From Sphingomonas sp. So64.6b (GTDB lineage Bacteria > Pseudomonadota > Alphaproteobacteria > Sphingomonadales > Sphingomonadaceae), in the NCBI RefSeq assembly GCF_014171475.1, contig NZ_CP048817.1, forward strand, positions 2,914,001 through 2,978,000: DNA of 64,000 nucleotides. The letters run 5' to 3'. The translations under genes and the position numbers were made by a program. The notes below the pieces were generated by a model that was given only the letters and a program-made list of their open reading frames with translations, searched no databases and had not been told where the DNA came from. This document shows, piece after piece, positions 9,285 to 18,065 of the stretch. Positions within the stretch are counted from its first letter, which is position 1. Every line of letters starts with the position of its first letter.

Positions 9285-9320
9285 TATACGATTCGTATAT
9301 GAACCGTATAGGAGCCATAT
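9285..9320 (-). promoter_or_regulatory. Operator-like palindrome upstream of the ParD-like/map pair
   Basis: TATACGATTCGTATA (9285-9299) has 6-bp arms TATACG/CGTATA, followed by ACCGTATAG (9303-9311) and CATATAG. The AT-rich repeated half-sites lie 12-47 bp upstream of the ATG at 9273, in a GC-rich background. This is where an autoregulating ribbon-helix-helix antitoxin would bind. The regulatory role is inferred. Confidence 0.55.
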
Positions 9321-9479
9321 AGCAGAAAGCCCAGAGCGGTTTCGAACCGCTCGAGCGTCGGAACGCGCTGCCGGCGGAACGGTGAAAGGCGGCCCTTTTC
9401 GCGCGCCGGATGCGAGCAATCGGCCCGATGCAGCGCCGCTCTTTACCTTCTGTTCGGCATCTCTGGTTAAGACGCTCGC

Positions 9480-11186
9480 ATGTTGCGGGCATTGTTTTTC
9501 AATCTGTTGGCGCTGACCTGCTTCAGCTTCGCGACATTGTTCGCGATGAGCGCGCCCGCGCATGCGCAGGCCGGAACGGTGGGCAAGCCGATCCACCTGT
9601 GCATCCTTCGCGCTGCTCCCGACATGACCGCCGCGACCCTGTTCCGGTCGCCCGCCGCGTTCGACTGCACTACGCCACAGCCGAGCTTCGGCTCAGGCAA
9701 TTTCTGGGCGATCAGCCAGCCGATGTCGGTCTCCGATCCACGCCAGCGGATCGGCGTGCGCGTGCTCAGCCAATGGCAGGACAGCATGACGCTGTATGCG
9801 CTCTATGCCGATGGCAAGGTCGCGACGATTCGCACCGATGCCCATTCGGCGACGCGCCACCTGCAGCTTGGCGCGATCGTGCATCGCTGGCTACCGCGGC
9901 GCGACGTCCCGGTGGTGCGGCTGTTATGGCATGTCGAGGGCAGCATGAACTTGCGCGGCATTGTGCTCGGCGCGACGATCGCGACAGGAACCGAGGCGGC
10001 GATGTCCAATATCGTGCTGGCCGCGATCTATTCCGGGTTCGGTGGCCTGTGCCTCGCTCTGCTGCTTTACAATCTCGGCCTGGCCCGGGCGCTGCGCCAG
10101 GATTACCTGCCGCTCTATTGCATGATGCTCGTCGCGCTGATGCTCTACGCCTTCTCATCGTCGGGCGCGCTGGCCTGGGCTTTTAACGATATCGATAACC
10201 GGGCGCGCCTGCGCGTCAACTATGTCACGTTGGCGATGGTCGGCGTGTCGGCGGTCGCGTTTCTCGGTTATTTCTTCGAACATGGCGTGATGACGCCGCG
10301 CCTGCGCGCGCTGAGCCGGATCGCTTCGGTCGCGGTGGCGCTGCCGGCACTGGGTGTGGCGCTCCTCGCACCCTGGGGGATGCGCGTCTTCGATACCGCC
10401 TTTGCGCTCGGGTTCGGCTTGCTGATCCTGTCGATCTTGCCGATCCTGTACAGCGCCTGGCGGCACCGCAGCCCCTATCTCTGGCTGTTCGTCGTCGCAT
10501 GGTCGGCGCCTATCGGGCTCGCCGCGCTGCGCACCGCCTATAGTTTCAACTTGCTGGAGTATAGTTTCTGGATCGATAACTCGACCGTTGCCTCGATGGC
10601 GATCGAGGCGGTGCTGTCGTCGATGGCGATCGCCTATCGCATCCTGATGATCAGCCGGGAACGCGACGAAGCGCGCCAGCAGGAGACCGCCGCGCGCCTT
10701 CTTGCCGATACCGATCCCCTGACCGGCCTGCTCAACCGCCGCGCTTTCCTCAACCGTGCGATCGGCCGAGACGGCGATCAGGCGCTGCTGCTGATCGACA
10801 TCGACAATTTCAAACGGGTCAACGACACGATCGGCCATGATGGCGGCGATGAGGTGCTGCGCGTGGTCGCACGGATCCTGCGCGCCACGACGCATCCGCA
10901 AGCGCTGGTGGCGCGGATCGGCGGCGAGGAGTTCGCCGTGGTGACACCACGCGACCGCCAGATCGAACCCGAATCGATCCTTGCCGGTTTCCGCAGCGGC
11001 CGGATGCCGTTCGATCTGCTGGTCACCGCCAGCATCGGCGTGTGCGTTGGCCCGCTGACCAAAGAGGCCGATTGGAAGGCGCTGTACCGCGCCGCCGATC
11101 GCGCCCTGTTCGACGCCAAGGAAGCCGGCCGCGACCGGGTTCGCGCCGCAGGATCGCCACAGCTGAAAAGGGCCGCCGCGGCCTGA
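9480..11186 (+). CDS. Membrane diguanylate cyclase (7TMR-DISM-like sensor plus GGDEF)
   Basis: A 568-residue protein: signal peptide (ends near AHAQA), a periplasmic region to about residue 175, seven hydrophobic helices (about 180-390), then a GGDEF domain with the intact active site GGEEF at 481-485 and the usual DTDPLTGLLNRRAF start. It should make cyclic di-GMP in response to a periplasmic signal. No RxxD inhibitory site is seen just before GGEEF, so product inhibition may be absent. It is transcribed divergently from the ParD-like/map pair, and its stop codon coincides with the start of a palindromic repeat (11184). Confidence 0.9.
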   Translation: MLRALFFNLLALTCFSFATLFAMSAPAHAQAGTVGKPIHLCILRAAPDMTAATLFRSPAAFDCTTPQPSFGSGNFWAISQPMSVSDPRQRIGVRVLSQWQDSMTLYALYADGKVATIRTDAHSATRHLQLGAIVHRWLPRRDVPVVRLLWHVEGSMNLRGIVLGATIATGTEAAMSNIVLAAIYSGFGGLCLALLLYNLGLARALRQDYLPLYCMMLVALMLYAFSSSGALAWAFNDIDNRARLRVNYVTLAMVGVSAVAFLGYFFEHGVMTPRLRALSRIASVAVALPALGVALLAPWGMRVFDTAFALGFGLLILSILPILYSAWRHRSPYLWLFVVAWSAPIGLAALRTAYSFNLLEYSFWIDNSTVASMAIEAVLSSMAIAYRILMISRERDEARQQETAARLLADTDPLTGLLNRRAFLNRAIGRDGDQALLLIDIDNFKRVNDTIGHDGGDEVLRVVARILRATTHPQALVARIGGEEFAVVTPRDRQIEPESILAGFRSGRMPFDLLVTASIGVCVGPLTKEADWKALYRAADRALFDAKEAGRDRVRAAGSPQLKRAAAA

Positions 11187-11344
11187 GAGTCTGTTTGGAA
11201 ATGCGCTGAAGGCGCATTTTGGCGGTGCCGGCCCACTCCCGCTCCCGACCACCCATTCAGGATATGCTGTGGGTGGTCGGGAGGGGGAGCGGGCGGGACC
11301 GCCTTCAAAACTCGCTCTTTCGCGAGTTTTCAAACGGGCTCGGC
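11184..11344. repeat. Palindromic intergenic element, copy 1
   Basis: Starting on the TGA stop of the GGDEF gene, the DNA reads TGAGAGTCTGTTTGGAAATG, then a hairpin AAATGCGC/GCGCATTT (11199-11219), a long stem (11221-11304, with an inner arm pair built on GACCACCC/GGGTGGTC), a hairpin AAAACTCGC/GCGAGTTTT, and ends in TTTTCAAACGGGCTC. The ends are inverted repeats (GAGTCTGTTTG against CAAACGGGCTC). A shorter copy lies at 47340-47413. The first hairpin can serve as a terminator. Confidence 0.8.
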
Positions 11345-11418
11345 TCCACTTGTCGTCGCGCCGTTCGATCGTTACACCGGAATCGTTACGGGGGCTGATC
11401 TACGGAAAGGAGCGTCTG

Positions 11419-11619
11419 GTGCGCGACCGTCGAATTGGCCTGCTCGTTGTCGCAGCTTTGCTGCTGATGCTTTCCGTGCGCCATCCGACCGCGGATATCC
11501 GGATTATCACTCATGACCGGACCGACCTGACGCCGCAACGTGTCCAGGCCGCACTCGATCTCGGTGTCTTCGCGGTATCTGTGCTGGTCACTTGGACCAG
11601 GCATCTGCCAAGTGTCTGA
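11419..11619 (+). CDS. Small hypothetical membrane protein
   Basis: A 66-residue reading frame from a GTG at 11419, preceded by an AAAGGAG site 7 bases upstream. It encodes a hydrophobic N-terminal helix (IGLLVVAALLLMLSV), a polar middle and a second hydrophobic stretch (LGVFAVSVLVTW). I recognise no family. The ribosome site and helix pattern support it, but its small size leaves doubt. Confidence 0.5.
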   Translation: MRDRRIGLLVVAALLLMLSVRHPTADIRIITHDRTDLTPQRVQAALDLGVFAVSVLVTWTRHLPSV

Positions 11620-11660
11620 AAACGTGACTCTTGCACGGTCCGAAACCGCTGCTTACACCT

Positions 11661-13391
11661 ATGTCAATGACTAACCCGACCTCATCCCTGATCGCGACAC
11701 CTACGGGCGCCTGGGCCGATGCCTATCGCCATCCCACACGCTGGGATACGCCGTTCCCGCCTTTGTCGATGGTCGAGTTGTTCGACCGCGCCGCCGCGCT
11801 CACCGGCCAAGCGCCGCTGATCGATTTTCTCGGCCGACACTACAGCTATGCCGAGACACTCGACGGCGCCAACCGCGTCGCGGCGGGGCTGGCCGGCCTC
11901 GGTTATGGGCCGGGCGACCGGATTGGGTTGTTCCTGCCCAATGTGCCGCATTACCTGGCGGCCTATTACGGCATCCTCAAGATCGGCGCGACGGTGGTCA
12001 ATTTCTCGCCGCTCTACACCATCGACGAACTGGCGCATCAGGTCGCGGATTCGGGCACGCGCATGCTGTTCACCGTCTCGGCCAGCGCAGTATTGCCGAC
12101 CGCGTTGAAAGTCCTTGAACAAAGCGGCCTCGAACGGCTGGTGGTAGGGTCGGTTGCGGGCGCGCTCTCCCCGGCAAAGTCGCTGCTCTATCGCCTGTTC
12201 AAGGGCAAGGAGACGACCAAACGGCCCGACGATCCGCGCATCATCGCCTTCTCCGCGTTGATCGACAATGACGGCCAGCACACCGTAGCAGAGATCGATC
12301 CAGTCGATCATGTCGCGCTGATCCAATATACCGGCGGCACCACCGGCACACCCAAGGGCGCGATGCTGACTCATCAGAACCTGTCGGCCAATGCGCGTCA
12401 GGTGATGGGACTCGATCCGCATGCCGGCGCGGCCGACCGAATCCTTGGCGTGCTGCCGCTGTTCCATGTCTTCGCCAACACCTGCGTGCTCAACCGCACC
12501 GTGCTCAATGGCGGCTGCATCGTCATGCTGCCCCGCTTCGATGCAGGGCAAGTGCTCGCCGCGATCCACCGCACCAAGGCGACCGCGCTGCCCGGCGTGC
12601 CGACCATGTACCAGGCGCTGCTCGATCATCCCAAGGTCGGCCAGACGGATTTCTCTTCGCTGCGGATCTGCATTTCGGGCGGCGCGCCGCTGTCGGCCGA
12701 ATTGAAGGCGAAGTTCGAAACCGTCACCGGCGCCACCGTGGTCGAGGGCTACGGCCTGTCGGAAAGCAGCGGCGTGGTGTCCGCCAACCCGTATGAGAAT
12801 GAAGGCAAGCCCGGCACGATCGGTCAGCCGATCCCGGGCACCAGCGTCGCGCTGGTCGACAAGGGCGACCCCGCTTTACCCGCGCCCGCGGGCGAGCCCG
12901 GCGAACTGGTCATTGCCGGCCCGCAGATCATGAAGGGGTATTGGGAAAAACCTGAAGCGGACGCAGAGGTGTTCGTGACCGACGACAAAGGCGTACGCTG
13001 GCTGCGCACCGGCGATGTCGGGACGATCGACCCCGATGGCTTTGTCCGTATCGTCGACCGGCTGAAGGACATGATCGCGGTCAGCGGTTTCAAGGTCTTT
13101 CCGAGCCAGATCGAGAATATCCTCTACCGTAATCCGGCGGTGAAGGAGGCGTTGGTGATCGGCCTGCCCGATGCCTATCGCGGCGAACAACCGCGCGCTT
13201 ATGTGACGCTCGCCGACGGACGGATCACGACCGGCGAGGAATTGCGCGACTGGCTCAACCCGCAACTCGGCCGGCATGAGCGGGTCGATGAGGTGGTCAT
13301 CCGCCTGACCATGCCCAAGACGATGATCGGCAAGCTCAGCCGCAAGGATCTGGTCGCCGAGGTCATGGCCGAGACGCCGGCCGGCGGCTGA
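11661..13391 (+). CDS. Long-chain fatty acid--CoA ligase (AMP-binding family)
   Basis: A 576-residue adenylate-forming enzyme that activates a carboxylic acid with ATP and CoA. The P-loop YTGGTTGTPKGAML lies near residue 222, the A5 block VEGYGLSESSGV near 355, and the A8/A10 end carries RLKDMIAVSGFKVFPSQIE and a final KTMIGKLSRKDL with the catalytic lysine. Length and motifs fit FadD-type ligases; substrate chain length cannot be read from sequence. The start is the ATG at 11661 or the adjacent one at 11667; a TTG at 11631 is less likely. It stands alone. Confidence 0.9.
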   Translation: MSMTNPTSSLIATPTGAWADAYRHPTRWDTPFPPLSMVELFDRAAALTGQAPLIDFLGRHYSYAETLDGANRVAAGLAGLGYGPGDRIGLFLPNVPHYLAAYYGILKIGATVVNFSPLYTIDELAHQVADSGTRMLFTVSASAVLPTALKVLEQSGLERLVVGSVAGALSPAKSLLYRLFKGKETTKRPDDPRIIAFSALIDNDGQHTVAEIDPVDHVALIQYTGGTTGTPKGAMLTHQNLSANARQVMGLDPHAGAADRILGVLPLFHVFANTCVLNRTVLNGGCIVMLPRFDAGQVLAAIHRTKATALPGVPTMYQALLDHPKVGQTDFSSLRICISGGAPLSAELKAKFETVTGATVVEGYGLSESSGVVSANPYENEGKPGTIGQPIPGTSVALVDKGDPALPAPAGEPGELVIAGPQIMKGYWEKPEADAEVFVTDDKGVRWLRTGDVGTIDPDGFVRIVDRLKDMIAVSGFKVFPSQIENILYRNPAVKEALVIGLPDAYRGEQPRAYVTLADGRITTGEELRDWLNPQLGRHERVDEVVIRLTMPKTMIGKLSRKDLVAEVMAETPAGG

Positions 13392-13546
13392 TCCGACGCG
13401 CCGGTGTTTAGGGCGCCTGCGAATGTGCCAGTCCGGCACGCTTTCCTCATCACCGTGTTAACCATCTCCATTAGCTTCGTTTTATCCATCTTTCGGCGGC
13501 GCGATGGCGTAGTTTCTCGATCGTGGACCGAGGGAATACAAATGAA

Positions 13547-14278
13547 ATGCGATTCGTCCTTTCGCGGTTACGTGGCCGCAGCGCCGGCCAGGTGTTGCAG
13601 CTGATCGTCAAGAATATCCGGCACGCGATCGCCGGCCTCTCGCCCGAACGGCGCGCGCGGCGCATCGCCGATCTGGCGTTCGACCGGCGCTGGGGCACCG
13701 AGACCAGCCGCAGCGTCAGCATCCATGAACTTGGCATCGCCCGGTCGCGTATGGCGCAGTGCAACCGGTACGATCCAAGCAGCGCCGGAATGCTGACCGA
13801 TCCGCTCGCCGCGCTCGACCTGGACCCCACCGCGCATGATTTCATCGACTATGGCGCCGGCAAGGGCCGGGTGATGATGCTGGCGATGGAGCTTGGCTTT
13901 GCACGTGTAACGGGAATCGAATTGTCGACGCGGCTGTGCGAGGTGGCGCGCGCCAATATCGAGCGTTTCAGGAGCCAGCATATCGGCATGCCCGCCGGCC
14001 GGGTGATCGGCGCCGATGCGACGATGTTCGTGCCGAGCGGACGAGACATCATCGCCTATTTCTACAATCCGTTCGATGCCACGGTCATGACCGTGGTGCG
14101 GCACCGGCTGGAAAGTGCGCTACGCCACCGCACCGGCCGGGTCGTGGTGATCTACGCCAATCCCGAACATGGCGCCGTGTTCGACGCGCCTGGCTGGTCG
14201 CACGGGCCGTCCACGCCGGGCGTCGCGACGTTCATCGCCGGGGCGGAGAGTTTCGGGCGGCAGGCGCTGGCGGCATAA
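13547..14278 (+). CDS. Class I SAM-dependent methyltransferase
   Basis: A protein of about 243 residues. Motif I reads FIDYGAGKGRVMMLAMELG, followed by VTGIELSTRLCEVARANI, as in Rossmann-fold methyltransferases. A later FYNPFDATVM occupies the position of motif IV (NPP-like). The N-terminal 80 residues (rich in Arg) are poorly conserved. I placed the start at the ATG 13547, 11 bases after AGGGAA; a GTG at 13523 is possible. The substrate is unknown and no neighbour suggests one. Confidence 0.75.
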   Translation: MRFVLSRLRGRSAGQVLQLIVKNIRHAIAGLSPERRARRIADLAFDRRWGTETSRSVSIHELGIARSRMAQCNRYDPSSAGMLTDPLAALDLDPTAHDFIDYGAGKGRVMMLAMELGFARVTGIELSTRLCEVARANIERFRSQHIGMPAGRVIGADATMFVPSGRDIIAYFYNPFDATVMTVVRHRLESALRHRTGRVVVIYANPEHGAVFDAPGWSHGPSTPGVATFIAGAESFGRQALAA

Positions 14279-14304
14279 GCGCACCTGGCCGCCATGCCCT
14301 TTCC

Positions 14305-14340
14305 TGGTCATCCCCGCTTTCACCTTCGCGCGGATGACGG
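14305..14340. repeat. GTCATCC...GGATGAC palindrome
   Basis: GGTCATCCCCGC and GCGCGGATGACGG form a short imperfect hairpin between the methyltransferase and dehydrogenase genes, which converge. A related half (GTCATCCCCGCGAAGGTGAC) lies at 61031. This looks like a dispersed intergenic palindrome. Confidence 0.5.
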
Positions 14341-14355
14341 ATGGTGGTGGCGCCC

Positions 14356-15714
14356 CTACCCCACCACGGTCTTCAAATTCATAAACTCGTGCAATCCATA
14401 TGGCCCAAGCTCACGTCCATGGCCCGATCGCTTGATCCCGCCGAACGGCGCCTCGGGGCTGCTCGCCAGCATCTGGTTCACCGCGGTCATGCCCGCCTCG
14501 ATATACCGCTCGAACTGCTCGCGCTCGGCCGGGTCGTTGGTCCAGACCGACGAGCCCAGCCCAAACGGTACGTCGTTGGCGAGGCGGATCGCCGCATCGA
14601 TGTCCGCCGCCTTGAACACCATCGCGACGGGGCCGAACAATTCCTCCTTCGCCACGGCGTGATCGACCGGTACATCGACCAGGATGCCCGCCGACATATA
14701 AGCGCCTTTGCCGGGCAGCTTCTCTCCGCCGAGGATCAGTTTCGCGCCCTCCTTCTCGATCATCGCGATCTGGTCGAGTACGGTCTGGCGCTGCTCCTCG
14801 CTCGACAAGGGGCCCATATCGGTATCGGCCGACATCGGATCGCCCGCCCTGACCGCCGCCATGCCAGCCGTGAACTTCTCCAGAAACCGGTCATAGATAT
14901 CGGCGTGCACGATCATCCGCTTGGCGCAGATGCATGACTGGCCGGTATTCTGGATCCGCGCGGTCACCGCGGTCTTTACCGCCTTGTCGAGATCGGCCGA
15001 GGGCATGACGATGAACGGGTCCGACCCGCCCAGTTCGAGCACGACCTTCTTCAGCGCGCGCCCCGCCGCCTCGGCGACCTTCATCCCCGCGCCTTCGCTA
15101 CCGGTCAGCGTCACCGCGACGATACGATCGTCGGCGATCAGCGCATCGACCTTGTCCGACTTGATCGCGAGATTCTGGAACACGCCCACCGGAGCACCCG
15201 CCGCGATCACCATCTCCTCGATCGCCGCCGCGACGCCCTGCACGCTTGATGCATGTTTCAGCAGGCCGACATTGCCCGCCATGATCGTCGGCGCAAGGAA
15301 ACGCACGACCTGCCAATAGGGGAAATTCCACGGCATCACCGCGAGCACCGGGCCGATCGGCAACCAGCGCGCGGTGGCGGTGCCGGTCGCGGTGGTGAAC
15401 TGGCGCGAGGCGAGCATGGCCGGCCCCTCCTGCGCATAATGGCGGAAACCGGTGGCGCATTTCTCGACTTCGGCGAGCGAGGATTTCAGCGTCTTGCCCA
15501 TTTCGCGCACCGCGATTTCGGCCAGGCGCTGGCGGTTGGCGTCGAACTGATCGGCGATCGCCGAGAGCAAAGCGGTGCGCGTCGCATAATCGGTCGTGCG
15601 CCATGCCTGGAACGCATCATGCGCCCGCTGCACCCTGGTTTCGATTTGGTCGGCGGTCAGCTCCGCAAACGATTCGCCGGGCTCGCCGGTCGCCGGGTTG
15701 ATGCTGGTGAACAT
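14356..15714 (-). CDS. NAD(P)-dependent succinate-semialdehyde-type dehydrogenase (ALDH family)
   Basis: A 452-residue aldehyde dehydrogenase that oxidises an aldehyde to its acid. It has the oxyanion region MPWNFPYWQ, Lys153 (LLKHAS), the catalytic Glu227 (LELGGSDP) and the nucleophile Cys261 (NTGQSCIC). The short length and VLAVMPWNFP/PFGGIKRSGHGRELG pattern fit the Sad/YneI group of succinate-semialdehyde dehydrogenases. The frame is open much further upstream, but the ATG at 15714 has a GGAGAA site and aligns with the family start (MFTSINPATGE). It diverges from xseB. Confidence 0.9.
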   Translation of the reverse strand: MFTSINPATGEPGESFAELTADQIETRVQRAHDAFQAWRTTDYATRTALLSAIADQFDANRQRLAEIAVREMGKTLKSSLAEVEKCATGFRHYAQEGPAMLASRQFTTATGTATARWLPIGPVLAVMPWNFPYWQVVRFLAPTIMAGNVGLLKHASSVQGVAAAIEEMVIAAGAPVGVFQNLAIKSDKVDALIADDRIVAVTLTGSEGAGMKVAEAAGRALKKVVLELGGSDPFIVMPSADLDKAVKTAVTARIQNTGQSCICAKRMIVHADIYDRFLEKFTAGMAAVRAGDPMSADTDMGPLSSEEQRQTVLDQIAMIEKEGAKLILGGEKLPGKGAYMSAGILVDVPVDHAVAKEELFGPVAMVFKAADIDAAIRLANDVPFGLGSSVWTNDPAEREQFERYIEAGMTAVNQMLASSPEAPFGGIKRSGHGRELGPYGLHEFMNLKTVVG

Positions 15715-15833
15715 GGGTTCTCCGTTGATCCGCACTCGCATAACGCAGCGAGCGGTGTTGCTATCCCCATAAAAGGCCGGACGCACGGTGGCTATCCTTG
15801 ACCCCCCGATACCGCCTGCCGCATAGCGGCGCG

Positions 15834-16073
15834 ATGGAACAAGCGATCGAAGAATTGTCGTTCGAAGCGGCATTGAGGGAGCTGGAGACGATCGTCTCCC
15901 GCCTCGAAAGCGGCGATGCACCGCTCGAAGAGGCGATCCGCCTGTACGAACGCGGCGACCAGCTGCGGCTGCGGTGCAAGGAACGGCTCGACGCGGCGCA
16001 AGCGCGGATCGAGGCGATCCGGCTCGACGGCGAGGGCCGGCCGACAAGCACCACAAACTTTGCCGCCGGCTGA
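15834..16073 (+). CDS. xseB: Exodeoxyribonuclease VII small subunit
   Basis: A 79-residue protein with the XseB pattern SFEAALRELETIVSRLESGD, then LEEAIRLYERGDQL and a final RIEAI. It partners XseA to degrade single-stranded DNA in the cytoplasm. The start is the ATG at 15834. ispA follows 4 bp after the stop, a common arrangement in proteobacteria. Confidence 0.92.
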   Translation: MEQAIEELSFEAALRELETIVSRLESGDAPLEEAIRLYERGDQLRLRCKERLDAAQARIEAIRLDGEGRPTSTTNFAAG

Positions 16074-16077
16074 CCCT

Positions 16078-16977
16078 GTGATCGCAACCTCCCTGACGCT
16101 GCAGGCCGCGCTGGGTGAGGTCGCGACCGATATCGACCAGCGCTTCGACGCGCTGCTGGCCATTCCCGACGACCCGCGTGCCGATCTCTACCGCGCGATG
16201 CGCCATGCCGCGATCGGCGGCGGCAAACGGCTGCGCCCGCTGCTCGCGCTGGCGACCGCGCAGCTGTTCGGCGTCGATCGCGACTGCGCCGGCCGCGCCG
16301 GCCTCGCGATCGAATGCATCCATGTCTATTCGCTGATCCATGACGATTTGCCGGCGATGGACGATGACGACCTGCGTCGCGGCAAGCCGACCGCGCACAA
16401 ATTGTTCGGCGAAGCGACCGCGATCCTCGCCGGCGATTGCCTGCATGCGCTGGCGTTCGAGATCCTCGCCGATCCCGCCACGCATGGCGACCCGCATGTC
16501 CGGGTCGAGCTGATCCTTGATCTCTCGCGCGCGTCCGGGCCCAATGGCATGGCCGGCGGCCAGATGATGGACCTGGAAGCGGAGAAATCGAGCTTCGACC
16601 TGCCCACCGTCACACGATTGCAGGCGATGAAGACCGGCGCGCTGATCGCCTGTTCGGTCGAGGCGGGTGCGATCCTCGGCAAGGTCCCGCCCGAACAGCG
16701 CACCCCGCTGCGCGGTTATGCCCGCGATCTCGGCCTCGCCTTCCAGATCGCCGACGATATCCTCGATGTCGAGGGCGACGAGGCGGTGGCGGGCAAGAAA
16801 CTCGGCAAGGATGCGGCGGCGGGCAAGGAAACCTTCCTGTCATTGCTCGGACTCGACCGCGCGCGCGGTCAGGCGCGCATGTTGGTCGATCAGGCGGTCG
16901 AGCATCTGCAGAGCTTTGGACCCGAGGCCGACTTGCTCAGGGACATTGCGCGGTTCGTGATGGACCGCGACCGGTGA
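16078..16977 (+). CDS. ispA: Polyprenyl (farnesyl/geranyl) diphosphate synthase
   Basis: A 299-residue trans-isoprenyl diphosphate synthase that condenses IPP with allylic diphosphates. The first Asp-rich motif is DDLPAMDDDD (from residue 89), preceded by GGGKRLRP; the second is QIADDILDVEGD. A GTG at 16078 is the start, 4 bp after xseB. In many relatives dxs follows; here a small membrane protein and coaD follow instead. Confidence 0.93.
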   Translation: MIATSLTLQAALGEVATDIDQRFDALLAIPDDPRADLYRAMRHAAIGGGKRLRPLLALATAQLFGVDRDCAGRAGLAIECIHVYSLIHDDLPAMDDDDLRRGKPTAHKLFGEATAILAGDCLHALAFEILADPATHGDPHVRVELILDLSRASGPNGMAGGQMMDLEAEKSSFDLPTVTRLQAMKTGALIACSVEAGAILGKVPPEQRTPLRGYARDLGLAFQIADDILDVEGDEAVAGKKLGKDAAAGKETFLSLLGLDRARGQARMLVDQAVEHLQSFGPEADLLRDIARFVMDRDR

Positions 16978-17360
16978 CACGATGGCTACACGGTGGCGTG
17001 CTACTCGTGATCGCCGCGGGGACCGGGCTCGTCGTGTTCGCGACTGTCTTTCATGCCGCCGACAATTCGGCTGGCCATCTGCTTGGCGAATTGAAGCAGG
17101 TCCTGCCCGGTATAAGCTGCGAGGATGCTGCCCTGAGTCGCATCGTGCAACGAGGACCGGGAATGGCCGTCCACGGTACATCGACCATCCATAGCGAGGT
17201 CCGCATCTCCGGATCGCCCGCCTGTATCAACAGCATTCGTCGGGAGAATGCGGTGCGCACAGAAACTGGCTTGGGGCAGGAACCCGTGGGTGATGAAAAT
17301 GCCTTCACCTACGCACCGGCAGGCGACGCCGCATTGTGGACACGCGACATCTCCGAATGA
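16974..17360 (+). CDS. Hypothetical secreted or membrane-anchored protein
   Basis: A 128-residue reading frame beginning with a GTG that overlaps the ispA stop (GTGA), which suggests translational coupling. It has an N-terminal hydrophobic helix (VLLVIAAGTGLVVFATVFHAA), then a soluble part with two cysteines (GISCEDAALSR and GSPACINSIRR). I recognise no family. A frame on the opposite strand also spans this region but has no signal or motif. Confidence 0.55.
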   Translation: MTRWLHGGVLLVIAAGTGLVVFATVFHAADNSAGHLLGELKQVLPGISCEDAALSRIVQRGPGMAVHGTSTIHSEVRISGSPACINSIRRENAVRTETGLGQEPVGDENAFTYAPAGDAALWTRDISE

Positions 17361-17454
17361 CCCGCGCATGTGCAGCCCTGCGACCGACCCTTGACACACG
17401 CACACGCCCCTCGCAGGCACAAAATTCTCGCGTGATCTGGCAAAGGCTGTCGAC

Positions 17455-17961
17455 ATGACCATTCGCACCGGCGTCTATCCCGGCACGTTCGATCCCGTCA
17501 CGCTCGGGCATATGGACATTATCCGGCGCGGTGCGAAGCTGGTCGACCGGCTGGTCGTCGGCGTGACCACCAACCCGTCCAAATCGCCCATGTTCAGCCT
17601 CGAAGAGCGCATGGAAATGGTCAAGCGCGAGGTTGGCGAGATCGGCGGCGAGATTCATGTCGTCGCGTTCGATTCGCTGCTGATGGATTTCGCCGAGCGC
17701 GAAGGCGCCAAGGTCATCGTGCGCGGCCTGCGCGCGGTCGCCGATTTCGAATATGAATATCAGATGGCGGGCATGAACCAGCAGATCAATCCGCGCGTCG
17801 AGACGGTGTTCCTGATGGCCGATGTCTCGCTCCAGCCGATCGCCAGCCGGCTGGTCAAGGAAATCGCGCTGTTCGGCGGCGACATCCATAAATTCGTCCC
17901 CGCCCGCGTCCGCGACGAAGTCGTCGCACGGGTCGAGAAGATCGGCCGCAAGGGGTCGTGA
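17455..17961 (+). CDS. coaD: Pantetheine-phosphate adenylyltransferase
   Basis: A 168-residue enzyme of coenzyme A synthesis (4'-phosphopantetheine to dephospho-CoA). It has the nucleotidyltransferase start GVYPGTFDPVTLGHMDII and the conserved ADVSLQPIASRLVKEIA and VIVRGLRAVADFEYE. Length is normal. It lies in the plus-strand run xseB to queA. Confidence 0.97.
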   Translation: MTIRTGVYPGTFDPVTLGHMDIIRRGAKLVDRLVVGVTTNPSKSPMFSLEERMEMVKREVGEIGGEIHVVAFDSLLMDFAEREGAKVIVRGLRAVADFEYEYQMAGMNQQINPRVETVFLMADVSLQPIASRLVKEIALFGGDIHKFVPARVRDEVVARVEKIGRKGS

Positions 17962-18065
17962 TAACGGGCATTGTTCGCTTCGATCCCTCACCCTGAAAGG
18001 TTCGGATTGGCGCACGCCCGGATTTGCTCTAGACCCCGATGATTCCTCGATATTGCGAGACCAAG

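Noticed and set aside
9325..9365. AGCGGTTTCGAACCGCT palindrome as a tRNA T-arm on the minus strand
   Set aside because: It has the right 5+7+5 shape, but no cloverleaf or acceptor stem can be drawn around it.
16078..16497. Extension of the aldehyde dehydrogenase frame to a 713-residue protein
   Set aside because: The extra N-terminal part lies antisense to xseB and ispA and has no family pattern; the ATG at 15714 fits the family start.
17001..17468. Minus-strand 155-residue frame opposite the small membrane protein
   Set aside because: It has several Cys but no signal peptide or motif, and would begin inside coaD. The plus-strand frame is coupled to ispA and has a membrane helix.
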